A stretch of DNA of 32,434 nt from a virus: positions 1 to 32,434 of IMG/VR virus record IMGVR_UViG_3300025110_000067. One strand, written 5' to 3'. The notes under the pieces are model-generated. The model saw nothing but the letters and a program-made list of their open reading frames with translations. It did not search any database and had not been told where the DNA came from. Both the position numbers and the translations under genes were made by a program. Shown here one piece after another: positions 21,476 to 28,131 of the stretch. The number at the start of each line of letters is the position of its first letter. Position 1 is the first letter of the stretch.

Positions 21476-22900
21476 TTAACCAAAGAATCTGGAACCTGAT
21501 CTTCTGATCGCTCCTCTTGCGTCTGCTCTCATCTTGCGGTCTTCACGATACTTATCTCTTTGAGTCTTGCGCTCTTGATCTCCTGTTTCTCTAGTCAGCA
21601 TACGATCTTGTAGTCCCTGTGTTTGTATACCTGCTCTATTCTCTTGACCTGCAACTCGTAACCCTCTCCTTTCTTGATCTCCTCTTTCACCAATCTGACG
21701 ACTCTCTATATCGCCCTGTTGTCCCTGTAAATCTTTAAGGATGCCTCCTTCGGCAGCCATCAGTTTCATCGTATTACCTGTCTTTAAATTCTCTAGTCCA
21801 CCAATGTATTCAGCACGTTGAGACATCTGACCTTTTTGATATAAAAGATCAAGTCCCATGTTCATCATGGTTTGACTGGAATCTAGTTTAGAACCTGAGA
21901 TAAAACCTTGTATCGCTTTATTGTCCTTGAACTTATTACCCCAGGAAACCATGTTTCCCCATCCTTGATTGAATAGGTTTCCTCCAGCGGTCCCTGGACT
22001 ATATGTACCGAAATCAGATGACTTTTTAGATTTTCCTTTCGATGTGTCTGCACTAGCCGTATTCGCCGGAGCAAATCTCGACATATCTGCTGGAGCGTAC
22101 TTAGTCGGTGTATATGATGTCGTTAATTTTTGAGTAGAATTTGCTGTCTTCTTAGCACTCGCTTTCTGCTGTGAACCACCCGCAATACCTAGATCAGCAT
22201 TTTGATCAACTAATTGCCAACCTGTTCCTGCTTTTGGAGATTTACCAGCAGTGACCCATGTCTTTTCACCTGTGGTTGGATTTACGTAATCCTGCATTAC
22301 TGTCAAACTCCCTTGACCAGGGTTGCTCCACTCAAAATCCCTGTCAGCTATCTCCTTGTTAAAACCTCCACCGCTATTAATTTTCTTTTGGTTTTGATCG
22401 TTATAAAAATCTAACCAACCCCTTTCACCTCCTTCGGGAGATCTAGGTCTTCCTCTCTCTCTCATATTTTTCTCTTTTTCCTTTCTTAAATTATTTCTAG
22501 CTTCGTCAGACTGCTCAAAAGAGCGTGTTATGTCATCACGACTCATCCCAGACTTTAGTTGGTTATCCCAGTATTCCATCCCCTCTTTATCCCCCTCTCT
22601 CCCAAGCATGCCCATATATCTGCTTTTTATGAAACGAGTACGTCCTTCATCTGAATCTTGGATATTCTTCTTAACCTGATCAATCGTTTGATTACCAGTC
22701 TCTAATTGATTCGCCCAGTAATCGAGACCTTCCTTGTCTGCCTCTCGACCTAACTCTGTCTGATAAATTTCCTTCAACCTTCCCCTGTTATCGACAGGTG
22801 GTCTAGGCCGACGACCAGGGAATCCAGGCCAACCAGGGAATCCAGGAGGTCCATCTTGTCCAGGTTTTGATGGATATCCAGGTAGCATAATTTCTGACAT
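21476..22900 (-). CDS. Collagen-like, DUF4214 virion-type protein, 474 aa
   Basis: A strong Shine-Dalgarno (AGGAGG) precedes ATG 22900. Residues 8-32 are collagen-like Gly-x-y with Pro (GQDGPPGFPGWPGFPG). Two DUF4214 units follow at about 42-85 (IYQTELGREADKEGLDYW) and about 90-135 (RYMGMLGREGDKEGMEYW). Residues 205-330 are a Thr/Ser/Lys linker. The C-terminal 120 residues are a charged helix with a repeated GDQERR/GDQERK unit and a basic end (ARGAIRRSGSRFFG). DUF4214 also occurs in the gene at 1703-2914. The mix of collagen, repeat and coil modules suggests an extended tail or fibre component, by inference. Confidence 0.72.
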   Translation of the reverse strand: MSEIMLPGYPSKPGQDGPPGFPGWPGFPGRRPRPPVDNRGRLKEIYQTELGREADKEGLDYWANQLETGNQTIDQVKKNIQDSDEGRTRFIKSRYMGMLGREGDKEGMEYWDNQLKSGMSRDDITRSFEQSDEARNNLRKEKEKNMRERGRPRSPEGGERGWLDFYNDQNQKKINSGGGFNKEIADRDFEWSNPGQGSLTVMQDYVNPTTGEKTWVTAGKSPKAGTGWQLVDQNADLGIAGGSQQKASAKKTANSTQKLTTSYTPTKYAPADMSRFAPANTASADTSKGKSKKSSDFGTYSPGTAGGNLFNQGWGNMVSWGNKFKDNKAIQGFISGSKLDSSQTMMNMGLDLLYQKGQMSQRAEYIGGLENLKTGNTMKLMAAEGGILKDLQGQQGDIESRQIGERGDQERRGLRVAGQENRAGIQTQGLQDRMLTRETGDQERKTQRDKYREDRKMRADARGAIRRSGSRFFG

Positions 22901-22909
22901 AATTTCCTC

Positions 22910-23479
22910 CTATTGAAGTTGAAGACCAAGAAAAATGTTTTTAATTAAATCCATATTTTGCTGACGTGCATTCCCTTGATTAATCTTGTTCAAAATATTG
23001 TCTTGCATGTCATAAGAAGAGCCGCCCATTATCCGCAAGTTTTGATCAGTTTTAAAACCACCTTTTGCCTTTTCCTGTTGAGCGATTATTTCTGCTAGAG
23101 ATTGTGGATTACCTTCTGGATCACGAAACTCATCTCTCTTTCTGTGCATATCGTAGAGAGCCTCTACGTTTAACTCCTTTTCTGATTTCTTATCGATATC
23201 ATATTTTCCTCCTTTCCCATCACCACCAAAAGGCCACCATTGGTTGTTCAATTTATCCTTAATCGTATTCTCTGTCTGAATAACGTCTTGCTTTAAATTA
23301 TTCAACTCTCCACGCTTTACATCAATCTCACCTAAGAGCTGATTGAACTGTGCATCACTGATTCCTGCACTGTTGTTAGGGGTGAAAGTTGGTTGCTCTG
23401 ATGGTGGCCTCCATGTTTCAGTCTGAGGGTCATACCCCTCGATCTGTAGAGCTTTTAACCTTTCCTGTAATTTGCTCAT
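22910..23479 (-). CDS. Unknown coiled-coil protein, 189 aa
   Basis: The start is ATG 23479. A predicted coiled coil spans about 42-75 (AQFNQLLGEIDVKRGELNNLKQDVIQTENTIKDKLN). A polar region follows (WWPFGGDGKGGKYDIDKKSEKELN), then helices ending MDLIKNIFLGLQLQ. It has no membrane segment and belongs to the tightly packed leftward operon. No family is recognised; a virion-associated role is inferred from context. Confidence 0.6.
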   Translation of the reverse strand: MSKLQERLKALQIEGYDPQTETWRPPSEQPTFTPNNSAGISDAQFNQLLGEIDVKRGELNNLKQDVIQTENTIKDKLNNQWWPFGGDGKGGKYDIDKKSEKELNVEALYDMHRKRDEFRDPEGNPQSLAEIIAQQEKAKGGFKTDQNLRIMGGSSYDMQDNILNKINQGNARQQNMDLIKNIFLGLQLQ

Positions 23480-23481
23480 CC

Positions 23482-24042
23482 TTACTTAGTTGGAGGTTTC
23501 CAACCCATCTCCTCTAAGAGTTTCAGGGTCTTTTGATCTAATAATCCTTTTGATTCTAATTGACTCCCAGAAGTAGGCATTGGAATATTTGTATCTAGCT
23601 TATACAAACTAGAATAGGGGTCACTTGCTCTATTTGCTTCGTTCCACTTATTCACAGTTCCTATCGGATCCTTAGCAAAACCTCCCCCTGGCAAACCTCC
23701 AAGAACTGCATTGTAATTATTTAGTCCAGAAAGCAGGCTAGATGATCCTCCAGATTTTCCACCAGTCATTAAATTCACTAACAAGTTATTTTTCTTCTCT
23801 TTTGCTGTTTGCTCCAATGTTGCCATTAAGACATCATTGACCATTTCTCTTTCTTTTAAATCTCCTTCAATCCCTAAAGCCTTTGCAGCTAAATTTCCCG
23901 CAAGTGCTTGGTTCTGAGCTTGAACTGAAGCTGCTAATGCTTTACCGTCTTCTGACAGTAATCCAGCTTCCCCTAGACTCTTGAAGCCGTACTTACCAGT
24001 ATCAAAGCCCCGCGCATAACCTGCTGCTACATCGAATGTCAT
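23482..24042 (-). CDS. Unknown helical protein, 186 aa
   Basis: Its ATG at 24042 overlaps the upstream stop (TAATG). The first 90 residues are Ala/Gly/Leu-rich and helical (ALAASVQAQNQALAGNLAAKALGIEG). A Gly/Ser-rich stretch follows (MTGGKSGGSSSLLSGLNNYNAVLGGLPGGGFA). The style matches the neighbouring membrane-active candidates, but no clear transmembrane helix is present. Unknown family. Confidence 0.6.
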   Translation of the reverse strand: MTFDVAAGYARGFDTGKYGFKSLGEAGLLSEDGKALAASVQAQNQALAGNLAAKALGIEGDLKEREMVNDVLMATLEQTAKEKKNNLLVNLMTGGKSGGSSSLLSGLNNYNAVLGGLPGGGFAKDPIGTVNKWNEANRASDPYSSLYKLDTNIPMPTSGSQLESKGLLDQKTLKLLEEMGWKPPTK

Positions 24043-24542
24043 TAATATCCTGTAAGAGAATTCATATAGCTATTGAATATTGCTGCTTCTCTTTGCTTCT
24101 GCAACTGATCGTTTCTCTGTACATTTAAGACTTCATTCATTGCTTCTGCTTTTGCCATATCAATTTCATTCTGTCTCTTGACCTGCCTTACTTTATGATC
24201 TGTAACTCCATCTGGGTTTAGACCTTCGTATATTCCACCACCTGCTTGCTTACCAACTTTACCGACGTAAGGAGCAGCTAATGCCGCAATGATAGGAACT
24301 GCTGGTGCTGCTGGTGTTGCTAGCAAGGGTGAGAGTAAACCCATCGTTCCCATATAACCAGCACCGTAGCCACTAAACGTGCCTAATGCTTCTGCTGCAT
24401 TTTTTCCGAAAGGATCATTCCTATCAGTCAAATTACTAAGTGCATCTATCCCCGCAAAGGTGACTCCAAGTCTTGGACCCAGTTTCTCCATCGCTGCAAC
24501 AAAACCAGGACCACCTGCTATTGTCGGATTAATTACTTCCAA
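24042..24542 (-). CDS. Unknown protein with hydrophobic Pro/Ala segment, 166 aa
   Basis: The full frame needs TTG 24542 as start; Met18 (MEKLGPRLG) is the alternative, and neither has a strong Shine-Dalgarno. Residues about 60-100 are hydrophobic and rich in Gly, Ala and Pro (GAGYMGTMGLLSPLLATPAAPAVPIIAALAAPYVG), likely membrane-inserting, and are followed by a charged helix (KVRQVKRQNEIDMAKAEAMNEVLN). This hydrophobic-then-coil pattern suits a protein ejected into the host envelope with the DNA; that is an inference. Confidence 0.6.
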   Translation of the reverse strand: MEVINPTIAGGPGFVAAMEKLGPRLGVTFAGIDALSNLTDRNDPFGKNAAEALGTFSGYGAGYMGTMGLLSPLLATPAAPAVPIIAALAAPYVGKVGKQAGGGIYEGLNPDGVTDHKVRQVKRQNEIDMAKAEAMNEVLNVQRNDQLQKQREAAIFNSYMNSLTGY

Positions 24543-24585
24543 GACACTACGAATCTACATATACCTCAATTCTAGTAGTTATTAA

Positions 24586-24999
24586 CTATGCAACTGGGGC
24601 ACCTTGCGTTGCTGCGTATAATTTTAACCCTGTTGAGACTAAACCAAGCAAACCACTGCTCTTACTTTTCTGTGCTCTTTGTAGTGCTTCTATTTGTTCT
24701 TTCTTCTTTCCTGCTGCGTAGAGCTGGTCTTCGTAATACTGAATATCCGCAATATCTTTTACTGCATTTGCTTGTTCCTTAAAAGCATCTCCGTAAAGAG
24801 CTTGTTTCCCCTGGTTCCCAGAGATACTTTCAATTCCAGAAAATTCTTCATCCTGATAATCTTTGTCTGCGTAGTGTTTCTTGGAAGAATCAAAATCAGA
24901 AGACATGAAATTGATGTCTCCTACCTTGCTGAACTCATCTCTTTTTTCTCTCTGTTTCTCTTTCCAGTAATCTTGGAAGTCAAATGGTGCAGTCGCCAT
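24586..24999 (-). CDS. Unknown protein with short hydrophobic C-terminus, 137 aa
   Basis: ATG 24999 overlaps the upstream stop (TAATG) and is preferred over an in-frame GTG at 25008. The N-terminal 100 residues are charged (DYWKEKQREKRDEFSKVGDINFMSSDFDSSKKHYADKDYQDEEF). The end is mildly hydrophobic (SKSSGLLGLVSTGLKLYAATQGAPVA). Unknown family; it belongs to the same coupled operon. Confidence 0.62.
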   Translation of the reverse strand: MATAPFDFQDYWKEKQREKRDEFSKVGDINFMSSDFDSSKKHYADKDYQDEEFSGIESISGNQGKQALYGDAFKEQANAVKDIADIQYYEDQLYAAGKKKEQIEALQRAQKSKSSGLLGLVSTGLKLYAATQGAPVA

Positions 25000-25349
25000 T
25001 AGCCCCACCCCGACAAGATATCACCAAGTCCTTTCGTGACTGGTTCTTTGTTTTTGAAACTATCAAATAACCCCAGATCATCCAAACTTCCAACAATACC
25101 TAAACCTTTCTCCAGATTTGATTGAAAAATATCCCCATCAGTTAGACCGTATTGCATCTTTGTTAGGCCAAGAGCAGCATCTGCGTTTTGGTCTGCGATA
25201 TCTCTTGAATACTCACTTCTTAACTTAGTTCTTTCTAGTGCGCTCTTTGCTGCTCTATTAATGCTATCGAGCTGAGACATACCGTCCAATGCATCGCTGG
25301 ACATTACGCCATCTTTTATAGATTTAAAATCTAGTCCACCAAAAGCCAT
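24999..25349 (-). CDS. Unknown small protein, 116 aa
   Basis: The start is ATG 25349, 6 nt after the 447-residue gene. It begins MAFGGLDFKSIKDGVMSSDALDG, which echoes MAFGYDNKDTRSILDAAIKN of the gene at 27253, hinting at distant relatedness. It is helical and polar, with Gly-rich turns (GLTKMQYGLTDGDIFQSNLEKGLGIVGSLDDLGLFDSF). No function can be assigned. Confidence 0.6.
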   Translation of the reverse strand: MAFGGLDFKSIKDGVMSSDALDGMSQLDSINRAAKSALERTKLRSEYSRDIADQNADAALGLTKMQYGLTDGDIFQSNLEKGLGIVGSLDDLGLFDSFKNKEPVTKGLGDILSGWG

Positions 25350-25355
25350 GAGTTC

Positions 25356-26699
25356 CTACACGTCCTCCTGAGACATACTACGTCTCCCTAATTCTAGAGC
25401 TTGTCCAACTAGACCTGCTCCACCTCCATAAAGTGATCCATAAAGTAGCGATTGACCTAAAGCTTTGCCTTGATTTTTCTTCTCCAAATCCTTTAAGTCC
25501 CTCTCTAACTTCTGTGATTTTTCCTTTGTTTGCTTGTATGTCGCAGGATCAACTTCTGGGCTGATATTTTCCAAGTCACGCTGTATTCTCGCTCCTTCGT
25601 TTCTTAGTTTTTCCGCTCTTTGTAAGTCTCCTGATTCCTGTAATCTTCTACCCGCAGTTCTAATACCTCTTCTAATTCCTGCAACTGCTGCTGCTGTTGG
25701 CAATATGCCAGTTAATACTGGAATTGACTTACCCATAAAGTTAACTTCTGGACCATGAATACCATCTGTTGTTGCTCTTAATGCTCCTAATACATTTAGA
25801 TCTCCATCTAATGGATTTAAATCTGTCTGCTTATTGAATAAATACGCCTTATATCTGTTGTATTCCCCTTGAGATACGTCAGGTCTTTCTTTAGCAAATT
25901 CTGCATAGGGGAGAAGCTTACCTGTTCTACCAAGGAAATACCTGCTGACTGCCTCTGCTACTGGCTCATCTGTTCTCCTTGGATCCGCATCACTTGGTAA
26001 GACTGTTTTATACCCAGCAGGTCTGCCAATATTTCCGATTGCAGTGGACATTGCTATCACCGCTGGTGCTGTTGCAGCCATCCTTAATTGTCTGTTTCTA
26101 ATTAAAGTTGGATTTTCTAAGCCTTTTACATATGGCTGAGCAGCCGAATGAACTGCTTGTAATCCAGCAATGTTGGCAACTGCTTGTGGAGCATTCAAAA
26201 ACCACCAAATATTCCTAAGTCCATCACCCATTGCATCGGCACTGGCGACTCCTGCTGTCTGAGCTGCCTTTGCTCTAAAGCTATCTGTTGTTGCCTCTGG
26301 TCCAGCTTTGGTTCTGTATTTTCCAGCCTCTACTGTGTTCTGCCTGACATTTTCGTTTGCCGCACGTATATCTTCAATTCTTCGTTTTGTCTCATTAGAG
26401 AAACCACCTAAAGGAATATCTCCAAGAGCATTCGCAACTCTTCTTTGGAATCCAGCTTTATTATCTAGATCTGCGTTAGGTAGTTGTGATTTTAAATCGT
26501 TATACCAATTCGTATTTCCTACTTTTTCTGGTAGTTGCTGTCTAATGTAATTCAGCAGTTGAGACTGATCGCCCATTTCAGCAAAAGGGCTTCTATTGAC
26601 TCCAGTACCTATATCAATATTTTTAGGATTGGATGTCGCAGCATCAGTAAAGATCCTTTTGAGATCTTCCCAATCTGGATCAAAACGAGCTTCTGCCAT
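25356..26699 (-). CDS. Virion/ejection-type protein with hydrophobic segments, 447 aa
   Basis: It starts at ATG 26699, overlapping the upstream stop (TAATG). The N-terminal 150 residues are charged helices. Three Ala/Gly-rich hydrophobic stretches follow at about 205-225 (RMAATAPAVIAMSTAIG), 325-345 (SIPVLTGILPTAAAVAGI) and 415-435 (LLYGSLYGGGAGLVGQALE). A long coiled coil lies between the last two (LQRAEKLRNEGARIQRDLENI...KEKSQKLERDLKDLEKKN). Hydrophobic stretches mixed with coils are typical of podovirus internal proteins that form the ejection conduit. Family unrecognised; the role is inferred. Confidence 0.62.
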   Translation of the reverse strand: MAEARFDPDWEDLKRIFTDAATSNPKNIDIGTGVNRSPFAEMGDQSQLLNYIRQQLPEKVGNTNWYNDLKSQLPNADLDNKAGFQRRVANALGDIPLGGFSNETKRRIEDIRAANENVRQNTVEAGKYRTKAGPEATTDSFRAKAAQTAGVASADAMGDGLRNIWWFLNAPQAVANIAGLQAVHSAAQPYVKGLENPTLIRNRQLRMAATAPAVIAMSTAIGNIGRPAGYKTVLPSDADPRRTDEPVAEAVSRYFLGRTGKLLPYAEFAKERPDVSQGEYNRYKAYLFNKQTDLNPLDGDLNVLGALRATTDGIHGPEVNFMGKSIPVLTGILPTAAAVAGIRRGIRTAGRRLQESGDLQRAEKLRNEGARIQRDLENISPEVDPATYKQTKEKSQKLERDLKDLEKKNQGKALGQSLLYGSLYGGGAGLVGQALELGRRSMSQEDV

Positions 26700-27256
26700 T
26701 ACATCACTGTCCGTCTAGCTAAAGCTGCTGAAGCAGGCATATTACCGAGACCAGCAGCAAGACCACCACCTGCAATCATTGCCTGTATGGCAAGTTCTAA
26801 TTCCTCTCTTGCTTTAGCCTTCGCTTGTGCTTCTACGAATTGCTGCTGTTCTAAACCTGCTTTTTGTAAGGCACCTGTATACAGAGGTCTTGGCGCAACC
26901 ATTTGAGCTACTCCAGCCGCAAGGTCTCCACCAGTCTGTAATCCTTCTGCCAATGCTGGATTGTTATATTTTGCTGCCAACCTATTTCCTAATTTTCTAC
27001 CGCCATATTGTCCAACACCTGAACTTAATAAATTTATCCCTAAGTCCTCTACGAATGCACCAGCTCTATCTCCAGCCGTTGCGCCTTCGGGTAATGTTGA
27101 TGCTGCAAATACTGGGTAGGCAATATCAGGTCCATACCTCAAAATTGTATTAATAGACGAAGCTCCCGTGGAAAAATCTGGTTTAACAACTTTCCAGAAA
27201 TCCTTACCAGCTCTCCCCAGTAATTTTGCAAGTTTTTGTGCAGCAAATGCTTTCAT
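26699..27256 (-). CDS. Unknown Ala/Gly-rich membrane-active candidate, 185 aa
   Basis: ATG 27256 overlaps the upstream stop by 4 nt (ATGA). Moderately hydrophobic segments occur at about 40-60 (YGPDIAYPVFAASTLPEGATAG) and 150-175 (LELAIQAMIAGGGLAAGLGNMPASAAL). A helical Gln/Ala/Lys-rich region between them is probably coiled (LQKAGLEQQQFVEAQAKAKAREELE). The style matches the other operon members. No family is recognised. Confidence 0.6.
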   Translation of the reverse strand: MKAFAAQKLAKLLGRAGKDFWKVVKPDFSTGASSINTILRYGPDIAYPVFAASTLPEGATAGDRAGAFVEDLGINLLSSGVGQYGGRKLGNRLAAKYNNPALAEGLQTGGDLAAGVAQMVAPRPLYTGALQKAGLEQQQFVEAQAKAKAREELELAIQAMIAGGGLAAGLGNMPASAALARRTVM

Positions 27257-27555
27257 ACCATTGTCTCCTCTGGTGCTCCGAATAGGTCGTAGTTCAGTCG
27301 GCTATTGAAATATTGTTGAGCAATGGTGCTTGCATTTTCTTGATTCTCTGGCTGCATAAGCCATTGACCAAATTCACCCTCAAGACCAAGACCACGCCCT
27401 GCCATTTCTGTTTTATGAAATTCTGGATCAGTAGGTTTTCTAGGTGAACCAGAAACATAGCCTGCTGGACCTGGCTGTTCTTTCAGAATGTCTCGATTTT
27501 TTATGGCAGCATCTAAGATACTTCTCGTATCTTTATTGTCGTATCCAAAAGCCAC
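27253..27555 (-). CDS. Unknown small protein, 100 aa
   Basis: The frame starts with GTG 27555 (MAFGYDNKDTRSIL); no ATG is available near it. The protein is polar and Pro/Gly-rich in the middle (EQPGPAGYVSGSPRKPTDPEFHKTEMAGRGLGLEGEFGQWLMQPEN). It ends in ATGA overlapping the next gene, so coupling is likely. No function can be assigned. Confidence 0.58.
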   Translation of the reverse strand: MAFGYDNKDTRSILDAAIKNRDILKEQPGPAGYVSGSPRKPTDPEFHKTEMAGRGLGLEGEFGQWLMQPENQENASTIAQQYFNSRLNYDLFGAPEETMV

Positions 27556-27583
27556 ACCAATACTGCACTATTTATTACTTATC

Positions 27584-27835
27584 TTAACTGTTCTCTTTTT
27601 TCGAAATTATATTTTTGTAGAAGTTAGCTTTCCTTACCATCTTAGGTGAGTAGCTATCCCGCTTAGCGAGTACCTCTTTTGCGAATTTTAATCGTTCTGA
27701 CGGAGAGTCATCATACCCAGCTTTAGTTGCAGCGGCTGAAAAAGTACCACCTGTTCCACCTTTACTGGCTGGTTTACTCATTTTCTTAAAAGCCTGTGCA
27801 AGAGACTTTGCTTTTTCTTTTTTCTTATCGCTCAT
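27584..27835 (-). CDS. Unknown basic protein, 83 aa
   Basis: ATG 27835 overlaps the upstream stop (TAATG). The composition is strongly basic (MSDKKKEKAKSLAQAFKKMSKPASKGG; LKFAKEVLAKRDSYSPKMVRKANFYKNII). A small DNA-binding or virion-packaged protein is plausible. No recognised domain. Confidence 0.6.
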   Translation of the reverse strand: MSDKKKEKAKSLAQAFKKMSKPASKGGTGGTFSAAATKAGYDDSPSERLKFAKEVLAKRDSYSPKMVRKANFYKNIISKKENS

Positions 27836-28131
27836 TAGTAACTTAAATATTGGGAAGCGAAAGGGACATCAACTACACCTGAGTCGGTAAACCCTTCGCG
27901 CAGATTTTTTCCAGTCAATTTTTTACTGGCAGCATTTCCTAAAAACAATGCGGGATGTCCTGCATTAAGTGAATCGATTACATTTTCGCCTAACGAATTA
28001 TCTTGATTCGTAAAGGCTCTTGAGCCAATAATACTTTTGCCAAACGTTTTAAAGAATGCATCACTTCCTAGTAAATTTTTAATTAAATCTAATTTCGATG
28101 CATTACCTGCAAGCTGTATTGGAATTGACAT
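27835..28131 (-). CDS. Unknown small protein, 98 aa
   Basis: ATG 28131 overlaps the stop of the 989-residue gene (TAATG). The sequence is mixed and non-membrane (LAGNASKLDLIKNLLGSDAFFKTFGKSIIGSRAF; NAGHPALFLGNAASKKLTGKNLREGF). Coupled translation with both neighbours suggests it works with them. No family is recognised. Confidence 0.6.
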   Translation of the reverse strand: MSIPIQLAGNASKLDLIKNLLGSDAFFKTFGKSIIGSRAFTNQDNSLGENVIDSLNAGHPALFLGNAASKKLTGKNLREGFTDSGVVDVPFASQYLSY